Assembly: GCA_016202915.1 (NCBI GenBank)
Contig: JACQNT010000014.1
Span: 1 to 5,863 of the forward strand
Direction of reading: 5' to 3'
DNA from: Acidobacteriota bacterium
GTDB lineage: Bacteria > Acidobacteriota > Polarisedimenticolia > Gp22-AA2
DNA: 5,863 bases
In this document: piece by piece, positions 1 through 5,863 of the stretch
Position numbering within the stretch: the stretch's first letter is position 1
Layout: each line of letters begins with the position of its first letter
Program-made: the position numbers and the translations under genes
The notes under the pieces: model-generated
The model's database searches: none
The model's input: only the letters and a program-made list of their open reading frames with translations
What the model was told of the DNA's origin: nothing

Positions 1-345
1 CCGAGAGGGCCCCTCGAGCCGGAGGCGCTGCCCCCCGCACCCGTGCTTCCCTGAGCAACCTGGGAACGGCGCGCCTACAGCCTCGGAATCGTCAAGAACA
101 CGGGCAGGCAAGCCCGGTCCGCGCGAGCCATTCCCACGGTCCGGTGGCGGCCGCACCGCCTCACGGGGGCGTGTCGGACCGCGCCCGTGGCCGCGCGCCT
201 TTCACGCGGCCGGGCTCGGGAGACCCGCGGCGCGCCGCGCCGGTGGGCCGATTGTGCCCAGCCCGGCGCGGCGACGCCGACCCCCGCGAGACGGTGCGGC
301 CGCCACCAGGGCGCGAGGATGTCTCAGCGAAGCGGCATCAGAGAG

Positions 346-383
346 TGGCCGGCCATCTAGCATTTTGGCCGCTGAAAGGCTAG
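346..383. repeat. Palindrome plus inverted repeat upstream of zinc-ribbon gene
   Basis: A perfect 10-bp palindrome TGGCCGGCCA lies at 346-355. It is immediately followed by an inverted repeat, CTAGC (357-361) and GCTAG (379-383). After an A/G mismatch the latter can extend inward through TTT (363-365) with AAA (375-377), leaving a loop of about 9 nt or less. No T-tract follows, so a classical intrinsic terminator is unlikely. The position, 48 nt before the start codon at 431, would suit an operator or a leader hairpin. The pairing is visible in the sequence; the function is a guess. Short palindromes arise often in GC-rich DNA. Confidence 0.3.
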
Positions 384-415
384 TATGTCGCTTACTTTCG
401 TAGCCCTGCGCTCCC

Positions 416-424
416 GGGAAGGGG
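416..424 (+). promoter_or_regulatory. Shine-Dalgarno sequence of the zinc-ribbon gene
   Basis: The purine-rich run GGGAAGGGG ends 6 nt before the ATG at 431. Its spacing and strength support that ATG over the other frames that are open across this stretch. Confidence 0.6.
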
Positions 425-430
425 TGTTCC

Positions 431-769
431 ATGGAGCAGCGCCGCATCCGGCTCGGGGATGTGATCGACGACTACTGCTCCCGCTGCCGCCTGATCATGA
501 ACCACGGCGTCGTCGGGATGGTCGGCGACGAGGTCAAGAAGGTCCGCTGCAACACCTGCCTCTCCGAGCACCAGTTCCGGCACGGCAGGCTCCCGGCGAG
601 CCGCAGGAGCGCCGGCCGGAAGCTGTTCGAGGAGGTCCTGAAGGGGATGCCGAAGCCTTCCGAGGCGGCGGATCCGCCGCCTCCCCCCGCGCACCCCCAG
701 CGCAAGCTCTACACGATCCATCGTTCCCTCGCAGACAAGAAGCCCGGCCGGGGCCCCAAGAAGCCCTGA
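431..769 (+). CDS. Small zinc-ribbon protein of unknown function
   Basis: This encodes 112 residues. The N-terminal half carries two CxxC pairs, Cys16/Cys19 (CSRC) and Cys40/Cys43 (CNTC), separated by 20 residues, which is the layout of a four-cysteine zinc ribbon. The segment between them is hydrophobic and ends in a basic stretch (VKKVRC). From about residue 50 the protein becomes basic, with a probable short helix at 60-72, a proline run at 82-86 and a lysine/arginine-rich C-terminus ending in GRGPKKP. Such a zinc ribbon with a disordered basic tail suggests nucleic-acid or protein binding, but no specific function follows. A good Shine-Dalgarno sequence precedes the ATG. The symporter begins 94 nt downstream with its own candidate promoter, so co-transcription is uncertain. 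I recall similar short zinc-ribbon proteins as uncharacterised in high-GC bacteria, but I cannot name a family. The coding call is firm; the function is unknown. Confidence 0.82.
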   Translation: MEQRRIRLGDVIDDYCSRCRLIMNHGVVGMVGDEVKKVRCNTCLSEHQFRHGRLPASRRSAGRKLFEEVLKGMPKPSEAADPPPPPAHPQRKLYTIHRSLADKKPGRGPKKP

Positions 770-786
770 TCTCGGCCGCGGCGCGC

Positions 787-814
787 TTGACGCTGCTCTC
801 CGGCGTGTGATAGC
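787..814 (+). promoter_or_regulatory. Candidate sigma70-type promoter of the symporter gene
   Basis: A -35-like TTGACG (787-792, five of six matches to TTGACA) is followed after 16 nt by GATAGC (809-814, three of six matches to TATAAT). The latter is preceded by TG plus one base (806-808), as in an extended -10 element. Transcription would start near 820, leaving about 43 nt of leader before the ATG at 864. This would place the possible GTG start at 807 inside the -10 region, which argues against it. The -10 match is modest, and the promoter grammar of this organism is unknown. Confidence 0.35.
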
Positions 815-863
815 AAGCGCCCTCTGGCCGCCCCCGGCGTGTCCTCGCGGAAGTGGCGTAGAC

Positions 864-2369
864 ATGACGTTCAGCCCCCACATGGCCTGGATCGACTACG
901 TCGTGATCGCGGCGTATCTCGCCTTCATGCTCTTCATCGGCTTCTATGTGTCCCGCAGGATGACGAGCTTCGACCAGTTCTTCCTCGCCGGCCGGGCGAT
1001 GACGACGCCGATCCTGATCTGCACGCTCGTCTCGACTTACTACGGCGTCGACGTCCTGTTCGGCACCTCCGAGCTGGCCTACAACGAAGGGATCGTCGCC
1101 TGGTTCGGGTACTCGCGCCCCACCTACGTGTTCTTCATCATCGCGGCGTTCCTCCTGGCGGGGCGGCTCAGGGAGCACGACTACCGCTCGCTGCCCGACG
1201 TCCTGGAGAGGTTTTACGGCCACGGGGCGGCGGTCTTCGCCGCCCTGGCGTCGTTCATCTATTCCCTCCCGTCGCTCGGCTTGTTCGGCATGGGACAGGT
1301 GGCGCACGTCTTCTTCCCGTCGCTGGACCCGAGGATCGGGGCGCTCCTGTTCGGAGGGGTGGCGCTCGCCTACACGCTCATGGGGGGCCTCTGGGCCGAC
1401 GCGCTCACGGACACGGTCCAGTTCGTCCTGATGTGCGTGACCCTGGCGATCGCCATGCCGCTGGTGATGTCCCGCCTGGGTGGCCTGGGCGACGTCGCGG
1501 GGCAGCTCCCCGCGAGCTTCTTCGAGCCGCTCGGGGGCGTGCCGGTCTGGCTGGTGATCGTCTACGGGGCGACCGGGCTGAGCATCCTCGTCGAACCGGC
1601 GTTCTACCAGAGGATCTTCGCGGCGCGCTCGTCGCGCGACGTGCGCAACGCGCTGCTGATCGGCATCCTGCTGTGGGGCGCCTACGACTGGTGCGTCACC
1701 GCCGGCGGGATCCTGGCCAGGGTGGCGGTGCAGAACGGCGTCCTGCCGGCCGCGACGCACCCGAACGCGGCCCTTCTGACCGTGGTGGCCTTCGCCCTGC
1801 CCGCGGGCCTCACGGGGATCTTCCTGGCGGGGGTGCTGGCGGCCGAGATGTCCACCATCGATTCCTACTGCCTCGTGGCGGGCGGCAACGTGGTCTATGA
1901 CATCTACCGGCCGCTGTTCAGGCCGCGGGCCGGCGACGACGAGCTGAGCCGGCTGACCAGGTGGGGGATCGTCCTGTCCTGGGCCCTGGGCTTCGTCCTG
2001 GCCTTCTACTTCGAGAGGCTCCTCGCCCTGTGGGTCTTCATGTCCACCATCCTGACCTCCACCGTCCTCGTGCCGATCCTCGCCGGGCTCTTCTGGAAGG
2101 GGCGCAAGACGAAGCTGGCCGGCCTGCTGGCCTGCGCGGGAGGGTTTGTCAGCGCCATCATCTATTACGTCGCGCTGCACCGCTTGGGGGCGCCGAACGA
2201 GGAGTACGGCACCTTCATCTGGACCTTCGCGCTCGGCGGGCGGGAGTACAGCCTCTGGCAGGAGTACGCGATCTTCTTCAGCCTGCCGGTGTCCGCCGCC
2301 GGGTTCCTGATCGGCAACGTCGCGGGGCGGAGCCTCCGGCAGCCGCCCGCGGCGGAGAGGCGCGCATGA
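864..2369 (+). CDS. Sodium:solute symporter (SSS family) permease
   Basis: This is a 501-residue inner-membrane secondary transporter, expected to couple sodium entry to solute uptake; the substrate cannot be read from sequence. Length and the succession of about 13 hydrophobic segments fit the family. Family landmarks, numbered from the chosen ATG, are: TM1 near residues 11-30; FFLAGRAM at 39-46; the conserved YTLMGGLWADALTD block at 170-183; PAFYQRIFAARSSRD at 245-259; and LAAEMSTIDS at 325-334. Ser330 and Thr331 match the Na2-site Ser/Thr pair of PutP (Ser340/Thr341) and vSGLT (Ser364/Ser365). Glu328 is an acidic residue inside that helix, where many relatives are hydrophobic. The ATG at 864 is preferred over GTG 807 because the added 19 residues (proline-rich, non-hydrophobic) do not resemble the family N-terminus. 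GGAAG (849-853) lies 10 nt upstream, and 807 falls within a candidate promoter. An ATG at 882 is also possible. The stop overlaps the next small gene by ATGA. Confidence 0.93.
   Translation: MTFSPHMAWIDYVVIAAYLAFMLFIGFYVSRRMTSFDQFFLAGRAMTTPILICTLVSTYYGVDVLFGTSELAYNEGIVAWFGYSRPTYVFFIIAAFLLAGRLREHDYRSLPDVLERFYGHGAAVFAALASFIYSLPSLGLFGMGQVAHVFFPSLDPRIGALLFGGVALAYTLMGGLWADALTDTVQFVLMCVTLAIAMPLVMSRLGGLGDVAGQLPASFFEPLGGVPVWLVIVYGATGLSILVEPAFYQRIFAARSSRDVRNALLIGILLWGAYDWCVTAGGILARVAVQNGVLPAATHPNAALLTVVAFALPAGLTGIFLAGVLAAEMSTIDSYCLVAGGNVVYDIYRPLFRPRAGDDELSRLTRWGIVLSWALGFVLAFYFERLLALWVFMSTILTSTVLVPILAGLFWKGRKTKLAGLLACAGGFVSAIIYYVALHRLGAPNEEYGTFIWTFALGGREYSLWQEYAIFFSLPVSAAGFLIGNVAGRSLRQPPAAERRA
2354..2360 (+). 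promoter_or_regulatory. Shine-Dalgarno sequence of the microprotein gene
   Basis: GGAGAGG lies inside the last codons of the symporter gene. Its GGAG core (2354-2357) is 8 nt from the ATG at 2366. Together with the ATGA overlap it is the main evidence that the 44-codon frame is translated. Confidence 0.6.
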
Positions 2370-2500
2370 GCCGCTGGGACCTCCTGACCTGGATCTCGGT
2401 GGTGGTCCTCGCGGCCGGGTCGGTCCTGGTCTTCGCCTTCTTCCTGAGGGACCTCGGGGGGATCCTGAAGGGCGGAGACGGGAAGCGGGATCGCGACTGA
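2366..2500 (+). CDS. Single-pass membrane microprotein coupled to the symporter
   Basis: This encodes 44 residues. A short N-terminus (MSRWDLL) is followed by one strongly hydrophobic segment at about residues 8-27, and then by a charged tail rich in Gly, Lys, Arg and Asp. Arg28 and the basic tail versus the near-neutral N-terminus suggest a cytoplasmic C-terminus by the positive-inside rule, though Arg3 blurs this. The start codon overlaps the symporter stop (ATGA) and a good Shine-Dalgarno sequence sits in the symporter's last codons, so translation is probably coupled. Small membrane proteins encoded beside SSS permeases are known: YjcH beside ActP and YhdT beside PanF (both larger, with two TM segments), and short 'symporter small accessory proteins' in some genomes. 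I cannot assign this one to any of those families by sequence. A role in assembly, stability or modulation of the symporter is inference. The gene is short enough to be missed by automatic annotation. Confidence 0.72.
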   Translation: MSRWDLLTWISVVVLAAGSVLVFAFFLRDLGGILKGGDGKRDRD

Positions 2501-2527
2501 GGCCCCTTGGGCCGCCGCGGTCAGCGC
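2493..2527. terminator. Nested inverted repeat between convergent genes, possible bidirectional terminator
   Basis: The 20-nt gap between the convergent stops begins with GGCCC-CTT-GGGCC (2501-2513), a perfect 5-bp stem with a 3-nt loop. Around it, GCG-A-CTGA (2493-2500) pairs with TCAGCGC (2521-2527) with one bulged A at 2496, so the TGA of the microprotein gene pairs with the complement of the cystathionine beta-synthase TGA. Seven bases (2514-2520) stay unpaired on one side. No T-tract follows in either direction, so this is at best a weak or factor-assisted terminator. Part of the outer stem follows automatically from both genes ending in TGA. Confidence 0.33.
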
Positions 2528-3903
2528 AGCGCTCCGGCCATGTGCTCGATCAGATCGATCTTGGTGATGACCGCCGTGATCCGATTGTCCTGCTGGACCA
2601 GCGCCACCTTCCCCTCGCTGAAGATCGAGGCCAGCCGGTGGATCGGCGCGTCGGGGGGGACGAGGGCGTAGTTCTGATCGACCAGCTCGACGACCGGGCG
2701 GTCGACGTTGCCGGGGTTCTTGAGCAGGGCGTTCAGGAGATCGACCTCGGAGATCATGCCGACGAGGCGGTCGGAGTCGAGCACGGGGAGCTGCGAGATA
2801 CCGTGCTTCTTCATCAACTTGATTATCTTCCCGATGCCGTCGCTCGCCGAGGCCGCCACCAGGCGGTGCTTCTCGCGCTCCACGATGTCGCGCACCCGTC
2901 CGAAGAACTCGTCCCCCTCGAGGAACGAGTTCTCGCGCAGCCAGTCGTCGTCGTACACCTTGCTCAGGTAGCGCGATCCTGAATCGGCGAGGATCACCAC
3001 GATCGTCCGGCACTCGGGGTGCTCGCGCGCGAACTTGAGCGCGCCGCAGACGGCCCCGCCCCCCGACCCGCCCGAGAACAGCCCCTCCTTGCGGGTCAGT
3101 TCGCGCGCCGTCAGGAAGCACTCCTTGTCGCTCACCTGGTAGCAGTCGTCCGCCATCTCGATGTCGAGCGTGGTCGGGACGAAGTCCTCCCCGAACCCTT
3201 CCACCTTGTAGGTCTTGAACGTCTTGTTGATGACGCGCGCCCTGAAGTAGTCGTAGAGGACGGAGCCGATCGGATCGATCAGGACCATCCGGACCGCGGG
3301 CTTGCGCGCCTTGATGTACCGTCCGATCCCGGTCAGCGTCCCCCCGGTGCCCGTGGCGATCACGACGGCGTCCACCGCGCCCTTGGTCTGCTCCCAGATC
3401 TCGGGGCCGGTGGTGCGGAAGTGGGCCTCGGGGTTGCTCGGGTTGTGGTACTGGTTGGCGAAGAAACAGTTCGGCGTCTCCAGGGCGATGCGGTGCGCCA
3501 CCGAGTAGTAGCTGCGCGGGTCCTCGGGGGCCACGGCGGTGGGAGTCGTGATGACCTTCGCGCCGAACGCCCGGAGCGCCTTGATCTTTTCGTCGCTGAC
3601 CTTGTCGGGCATGACGAAGATGGTGCGGTAGCCGCGCGCCGCGCCGACGAGCGCCAGCCCCATGCCGGTGTTGCCGCTGGTGCACTCGACGATCGTGCCG
3701 CCCGCCTTCAGCGCTCCGCTGCGCTCGGCGTCGTCGATCATCTGGACCGCCACCCGGTCCTTCACGCTGTGGCCGGGGTTCAGGTACTCCAGCTTGGCGT
3801 AGAACGTCGCCCCCGTCTCCTTGCCGATCCGGTTGAGGCGGACGAGGGGGGTCCGCCCGACGGCGGCGGCGATGCTCTCGAAGATGGCGCTCATGCCCGC
3901 CAT
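2521..3903 (-). CDS. cbs: Cystathionine beta-synthase with C-terminal CBS domain pair
   Basis: This is a 460-residue cytoplasmic PLP enzyme, expected to condense serine (or an activated serine) with homocysteine to cystathionine in transsulfuration. The fold-type II catalytic domain spans about 5-330. Its landmarks are Lys48 in NPGHSVKDR as the PLP lysine, SGNTG at 76-80 as the substrate loop, GTGGT at 185-189 as the phosphate loop, and GGSGGG at 278-283 near the pyridine nitrogen. Blocks such as DKVSDEK (100-106), DPIGS (210-214) and SGSRYLSKVYDDDW (308-321) favour cystathionine beta-synthase over cysteine synthase CysK. Two CBS domains follow at about 335-392 and 402-456, usually a regulatory nucleotide- or SAM-binding module. 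There is no N-terminal haem-binding extension as in the human enzyme. The gene starts 4 nt after the peptidase stop, so they are probably one operon. An ATG three codons later (3894) is an equally good start: GAGG lies 12 nt before the first, and GCGGG sits too close before the second. No cystathionine gamma-lyase is in the window. Confidence 0.92.
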   Translation of the reverse strand: MAGMSAIFESIAAAVGRTPLVRLNRIGKETGATFYAKLEYLNPGHSVKDRVAVQMIDDAERSGALKAGGTIVECTSGNTGMGLALVGAARGYRTIFVMPDKVSDEKIKALRAFGAKVITTPTAVAPEDPRSYYSVAHRIALETPNCFFANQYHNPSNPEAHFRTTGPEIWEQTKGAVDAVVIATGTGGTLTGIGRYIKARKPAVRMVLIDPIGSVLYDYFRARVINKTFKTYKVEGFGEDFVPTTLDIEMADDCYQVSDKECFLTARELTRKEGLFSGGSGGGAVCGALKFAREHPECRTIVVILADSGSRYLSKVYDDDWLRENSFLEGDEFFGRVRDIVEREKHRLVAASASDGIGKIIKLMKKHGISQLPVLDSDRLVGMISEVDLLNALLKNPGNVDRPVVELVDQNYALVPPDAPIHRLASIFSEGKVALVQQDNRITAVITKIDLIEHMAGALR

Positions 3904-3907
3904 TCTA

Positions 3908-5863
3908 CTATGGGGCCTCGGCCCTGATGCTCGGCGGCGGCGCTGCGGCCCTGATGTGTTTCTCGTACCACGCCAGGCTGCGCTCCAGCCTGTCGCGCTC
4001 GTAGCTCGGCCTGGTGAGGCCGTGATACTGGCCGGGGTAGATCACGAGCTGCGTGTCGCGCCCGAGGCTCCTGAGCGCCTGGTACATCTGCTCGGAGTTC
4101 AGAAGCGGCACGTTGAAGTCTTTGTCTCCGCACAGGAACAGGGTCGGGGTCACGATCCGATCGGCGTGCAGGAACGGGAAAGAGACCCGCATCCAGGTCT
4201 CGAGGTTCCGCCACGGCGGTCCCAGCTCCTCCTCGTATTCGCGGATGTACTGGTCGGTGCCGTATCCCGCCAGGATGTTGGAGATGCCGGCGCCGCTCAC
4301 CGCCGCCTTGAAGCGCGCGTCCTGGGCGATCACGTAGTTGGTCAGCATGCCGCCGTAGCTCCATCCTCCCACGACCAGCCGCCCGGGATCGGCGATCCCT
4401 TTGGCGACGAGATGGTCCACGGCGGCCAGCACGTCCTGCGCGTCCTTTCTTCCCCACTCGGCGTAGATCGCCCTCGAGAACGCCTCCCCGCGGCCGGAGC
4501 TGCCGCGCGGGTTGACGCCCACGACGACGTACCCACGGGAGGCGAAGAACTGCCAGTCGAAGGCGAACTCGTGGCCGAACTGGGCCGCCGGCCCGCCGTG
4601 GATGCGCAGCAGCGTTGGGTACCTGGTCCCGGGCGTGAAATCGGGAGGCTTCACGAGGCAGCCGTTGACGGTCGTGCCGTCCTTGCTGCGGACGCTGATC
4701 TCCTCCGCCGGGCCGAGCCGCAGCCGCGACAGGAGCGCCTGGTTCTGGCGCGACAGCGGGCGCGGATCCGACCCCGGCTGCAGGGCGAAGACCTCGGAGG
4801 GCCCGTCGTGCGTGCCGACGAGGATGGCGGCGCGGTCGCCGGGGCCGAGATCGAACGCGTCGATCACGCGGTTCCCTCCCACGACCCGCTCCACTTTGCC
4901 GCCGGCGACAGGGACCCGGGCGAGGTGGGCGCTCCGGTCGTCCTCCAGGAGGAAGTAGATCGAGGAGCCGTCGGCCGACCAGCGCGGCCTGGTGACGTTG
5001 CGGTCCAGGTCGGGGGCGAGCAGCCGCGGCGTTCCGCCGCCGGCGGGGACGACCGCCAGCTTCCAGACGGCGTAGTAGATCAGCTTCTGCGGCCCGCCCT
5101 GCAGGTAGACGATCGACTTTCCATCGGGGCTCCACTCGGGACGGCTCTCCCATTCCGGGTGGGAGTCGGCGTCCGGGTGGGTGGTGATCTGGCGCGGCGT
5201 GGCCCCCACCTTCGCCTCGATCATGTAGATGTCGTAGTTCTCGTGGCGATCGAAATCAGGGCCGCGCTTGCTGACGAAGGCGATCGAGGTGCCGTCGGGC
5301 GACCAGGAGGGCAGGGCCTCGTTGAACTCGCCGGGGGTGAGGATGTCGGCCCTGCGTGACGCCACGTCGAACAGGTAGAGGTGCTGCCGGGTCCGGGTCA
5401 GGTAGCCGGTCTCGTCCTGCTTGAACTGGTAGCGATCGATGACGATCGGCTTGGAGGTCTTCTTCTCGTCCTGGCCCTTCGCCGCGGCCTCCGGGTCGGG
5501 GTCCTCGGCGATGACCGCCAGGCGCCGGCCGTCCGGGGACCAGGCGTAATCCTCGACCCCCCCCTCGAAGTCGGTGATCCTCTCGGCCTCGCCACCGGCG
5601 CGGTTCAGCAGCCAGATCTGGTCCGTCTCGGCGGCGGCGTCCCGGCTCGAGAGAAACGCCAAGTACTGGCCGTCCGGGCTCCACCTTGGGGTGTGCTCCT
5701 TCTCCTTGCTCGTGGTGAGCCGCACGGTGCGGGCCCCGTCCCAGCTCACCATGTAGACGTCCCTGTCCGTCTTGTCTTCCTTCGGGTCCCGCCGGCGCAC
5801 CGTGTAGGCGACCCAGGCGCCGTCGGGAGAGATCCGCGGATCGCCCACCTCGCGGATCTCGAC
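3908..5863 (-). CDS. S9-family serine peptidase (prolyl oligopeptidase type), 5'-truncated
   Basis: The visible part has 651 residues and the frame stays open to the window edge, so the N-terminus, probably with any signal peptide, is missing. Numbering from the GTG at 5848, an N-terminal beta-propeller is marked by repeated SPDG-type motifs at 7-10, 56-60, 103-107, 182-186, 239-243 and 290-294 (the last WSADG). The alpha/beta-hydrolase domain runs from about 380 to 632. It has HGGP at 417-420 as the oxyanion region, Ser497 in GWSYGG as nucleophile (codon 4358-4360), Asp577 in GDKDFNVP (4118-4120) and His609 in GQYHG (4022-4024). The full catalytic triad is therefore present and the enzyme should cleave short peptides. 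I see no DPP4-type double-Glu motif in the propeller, so an acylaminoacyl-peptidase-like or general S9C oligopeptidase is more likely than a true dipeptidyl peptidase IV. The GTG at 5848 is not the start, since the family's conserved N-terminal phrase continues upstream of it (IREVGDPRISPDG). It probably forms an operon with cbs. Confidence 0.94.
   Translation of the reverse strand, partial: VEIREVGDPRISPDGAWVAYTVRRRDPKEDKTDRDVYMVSWDGARTVRLTTSKEKEHTPRWSPDGQYLAFLSSRDAAAETDQIWLLNRAGGEAERITDFEGGVEDYAWSPDGRRLAVIAEDPDPEAAAKGQDEKKTSKPIVIDRYQFKQDETGYLTRTRQHLYLFDVASRRADILTPGEFNEALPSWSPDGTSIAFVSKRGPDFDRHENYDIYMIEAKVGATPRQITTHPDADSHPEWESRPEWSPDGKSIVYLQGGPQKLIYYAVWKLAVVPAGGGTPRLLAPDLDRNVTRPRWSADGSSIYFLLEDDRSAHLARVPVAGGKVERVVGGNRVIDAFDLGPGDRAAILVGTHDGPSEVFALQPGSDPRPLSRQNQALLSRLRLGPAEEISVRSKDGTTVNGCLVKPPDFTPGTRYPTLLRIHGGPAAQFGHEFAFDWQFFASRGYVVVGVNPRGSSGRGEAFSRAIYAEWGRKDAQDVLAAVDHLVAKGIADPGRLVVGGWSYGGMLTNYVIAQDARFKAAVSGAGISNILAGYGTDQYIREYEEELGPPWRNLETWMRVSFPFLHADRIVTPTLFLCGDKDFNVPLLNSEQMYQALRSLGRDTQLVIYPGQYHGLTRPSYERDRLERSLAWYEKHIRAAAPPPSIRAEAP

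Larger units (their letters stand above)
1..430. other. GC-rich region without a supportable gene
   Basis: Several frames stay open here on both strands, but the predicted peptides are arginine-, proline- and alanine-rich with no recognisable domain, as expected from very GC-rich DNA with few stop codons. I looked for tRNA, tmRNA, RNase P RNA, SRP RNA and common riboswitch core motifs by eye and saw none I could defend. Frame 1 reads from the window edge to a TGA at 52-54 and could be the last 17 codons of an upstream gene, but nothing confirms it. The final 85 bases are less GC-rich and contain inverted repeats, listed separately. They probably form the leader or promoter area of the zinc-ribbon gene. 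Confidence 0.5.

Noticed and set aside
1..54. Possible C-terminal tail of an upstream + strand gene in frame 1
   Set aside because: Only 17 codons precede the TGA, and other frames are open too. There is too little sequence to support a call.
1..140. Cobalamin-riboswitch-like string GCTGCCCCCCGCA near position 28
   Set aside because: The remaining conserved parts of that riboswitch do not appear in order around it, so the resemblance is probably due to GC-rich composition.
144..383. 79-codon frame in the upstream region
   Set aside because: It is Arg/Pro/Ala-rich with no convincing ribosome site and no domain, and other frames across the same stretch are equally open.
807..863. Upstream GTG start extending the symporter by 19 residues
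   Set aside because: The extension is proline-rich rather than family-like, it overlaps a candidate -10 element, and the ATG at 864 has a better-placed GGAAG.
534..2180. 548-codon open frame on the - strand
   Set aside because: It lies antisense to the symporter, and its product is a string of Asp, Glu, Arg, Gln and His without a domain. It is the usual antisense shadow in GC-rich coding DNA.
2165..3685. 506-codon open frame on the - strand overlapping cbs
   Set aside because: It is in another frame of the cystathionine beta-synthase gene. It crosses the convergent gap into the symporter's antisense strand and is rich in Arg, Gly, His and Pro only.
3821..5359. 512-codon open frame on the + strand
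   Set aside because: It is antisense to the S9 peptidase, whose catalytic triad and propeller repeats are plainly on the other strand. The composition is low complexity with no motifs.

Overview
The window is strongly GC-rich, roughly two thirds G+C by eye, with GC-rich third codon positions in every convincing gene. It looks like ordinary bacterial chromosome. No phage, plasmid, insertion sequence, CRISPR or RNA-gene signal was found. The gene set (a small zinc-ribbon protein, a sodium:solute symporter, a CBS-domain cystathionine beta-synthase and an S9 peptidase) would fit a high-GC heterotroph such as an uncultured Acidobacteriota, but that placement is inference from general impression and nothing in the window is diagnostic.

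Layout. Positions 1-430 hold no gene I can support. The region is GC-rich and ends in a small AT-richer stretch with two inverted repeats just before the first gene. On the + strand follow a 112-residue zinc-ribbon protein (431-769), then a 501-residue SSS-family sodium:solute symporter (864-2369), preceded by a plausible sigma70-type promoter in the 94-nt gap. A 44-residue single-pass membrane microprotein (2366-2500) overlaps the symporter stop by ATGA and has its own Shine-Dalgarno sequence. On the - strand, an S9-family serine peptidase (3908-5863, 5' end outside the window) is followed after only 4 nt by a cystathionine beta-synthase with a C-terminal pair of CBS domains (2521-3903). The two strands converge on a 20-nt gap at 2501-2520, where a nested inverted repeat pairs the two stop codons with each other and may be a weak bidirectional terminator.

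How the genes may work together. The symporter and its microprotein form a translationally coupled transport unit with unknown substrate. The peptidase and cystathionine beta-synthase are almost certainly one transcript, linking peptide breakdown with sulfur amino-acid metabolism. Whether that link is functional or accidental cannot be told from the window. The zinc-ribbon gene may be transcribed separately. The most interesting item is the small membrane protein paired with the symporter. Nothing here clearly amounts to a new multi-gene system.
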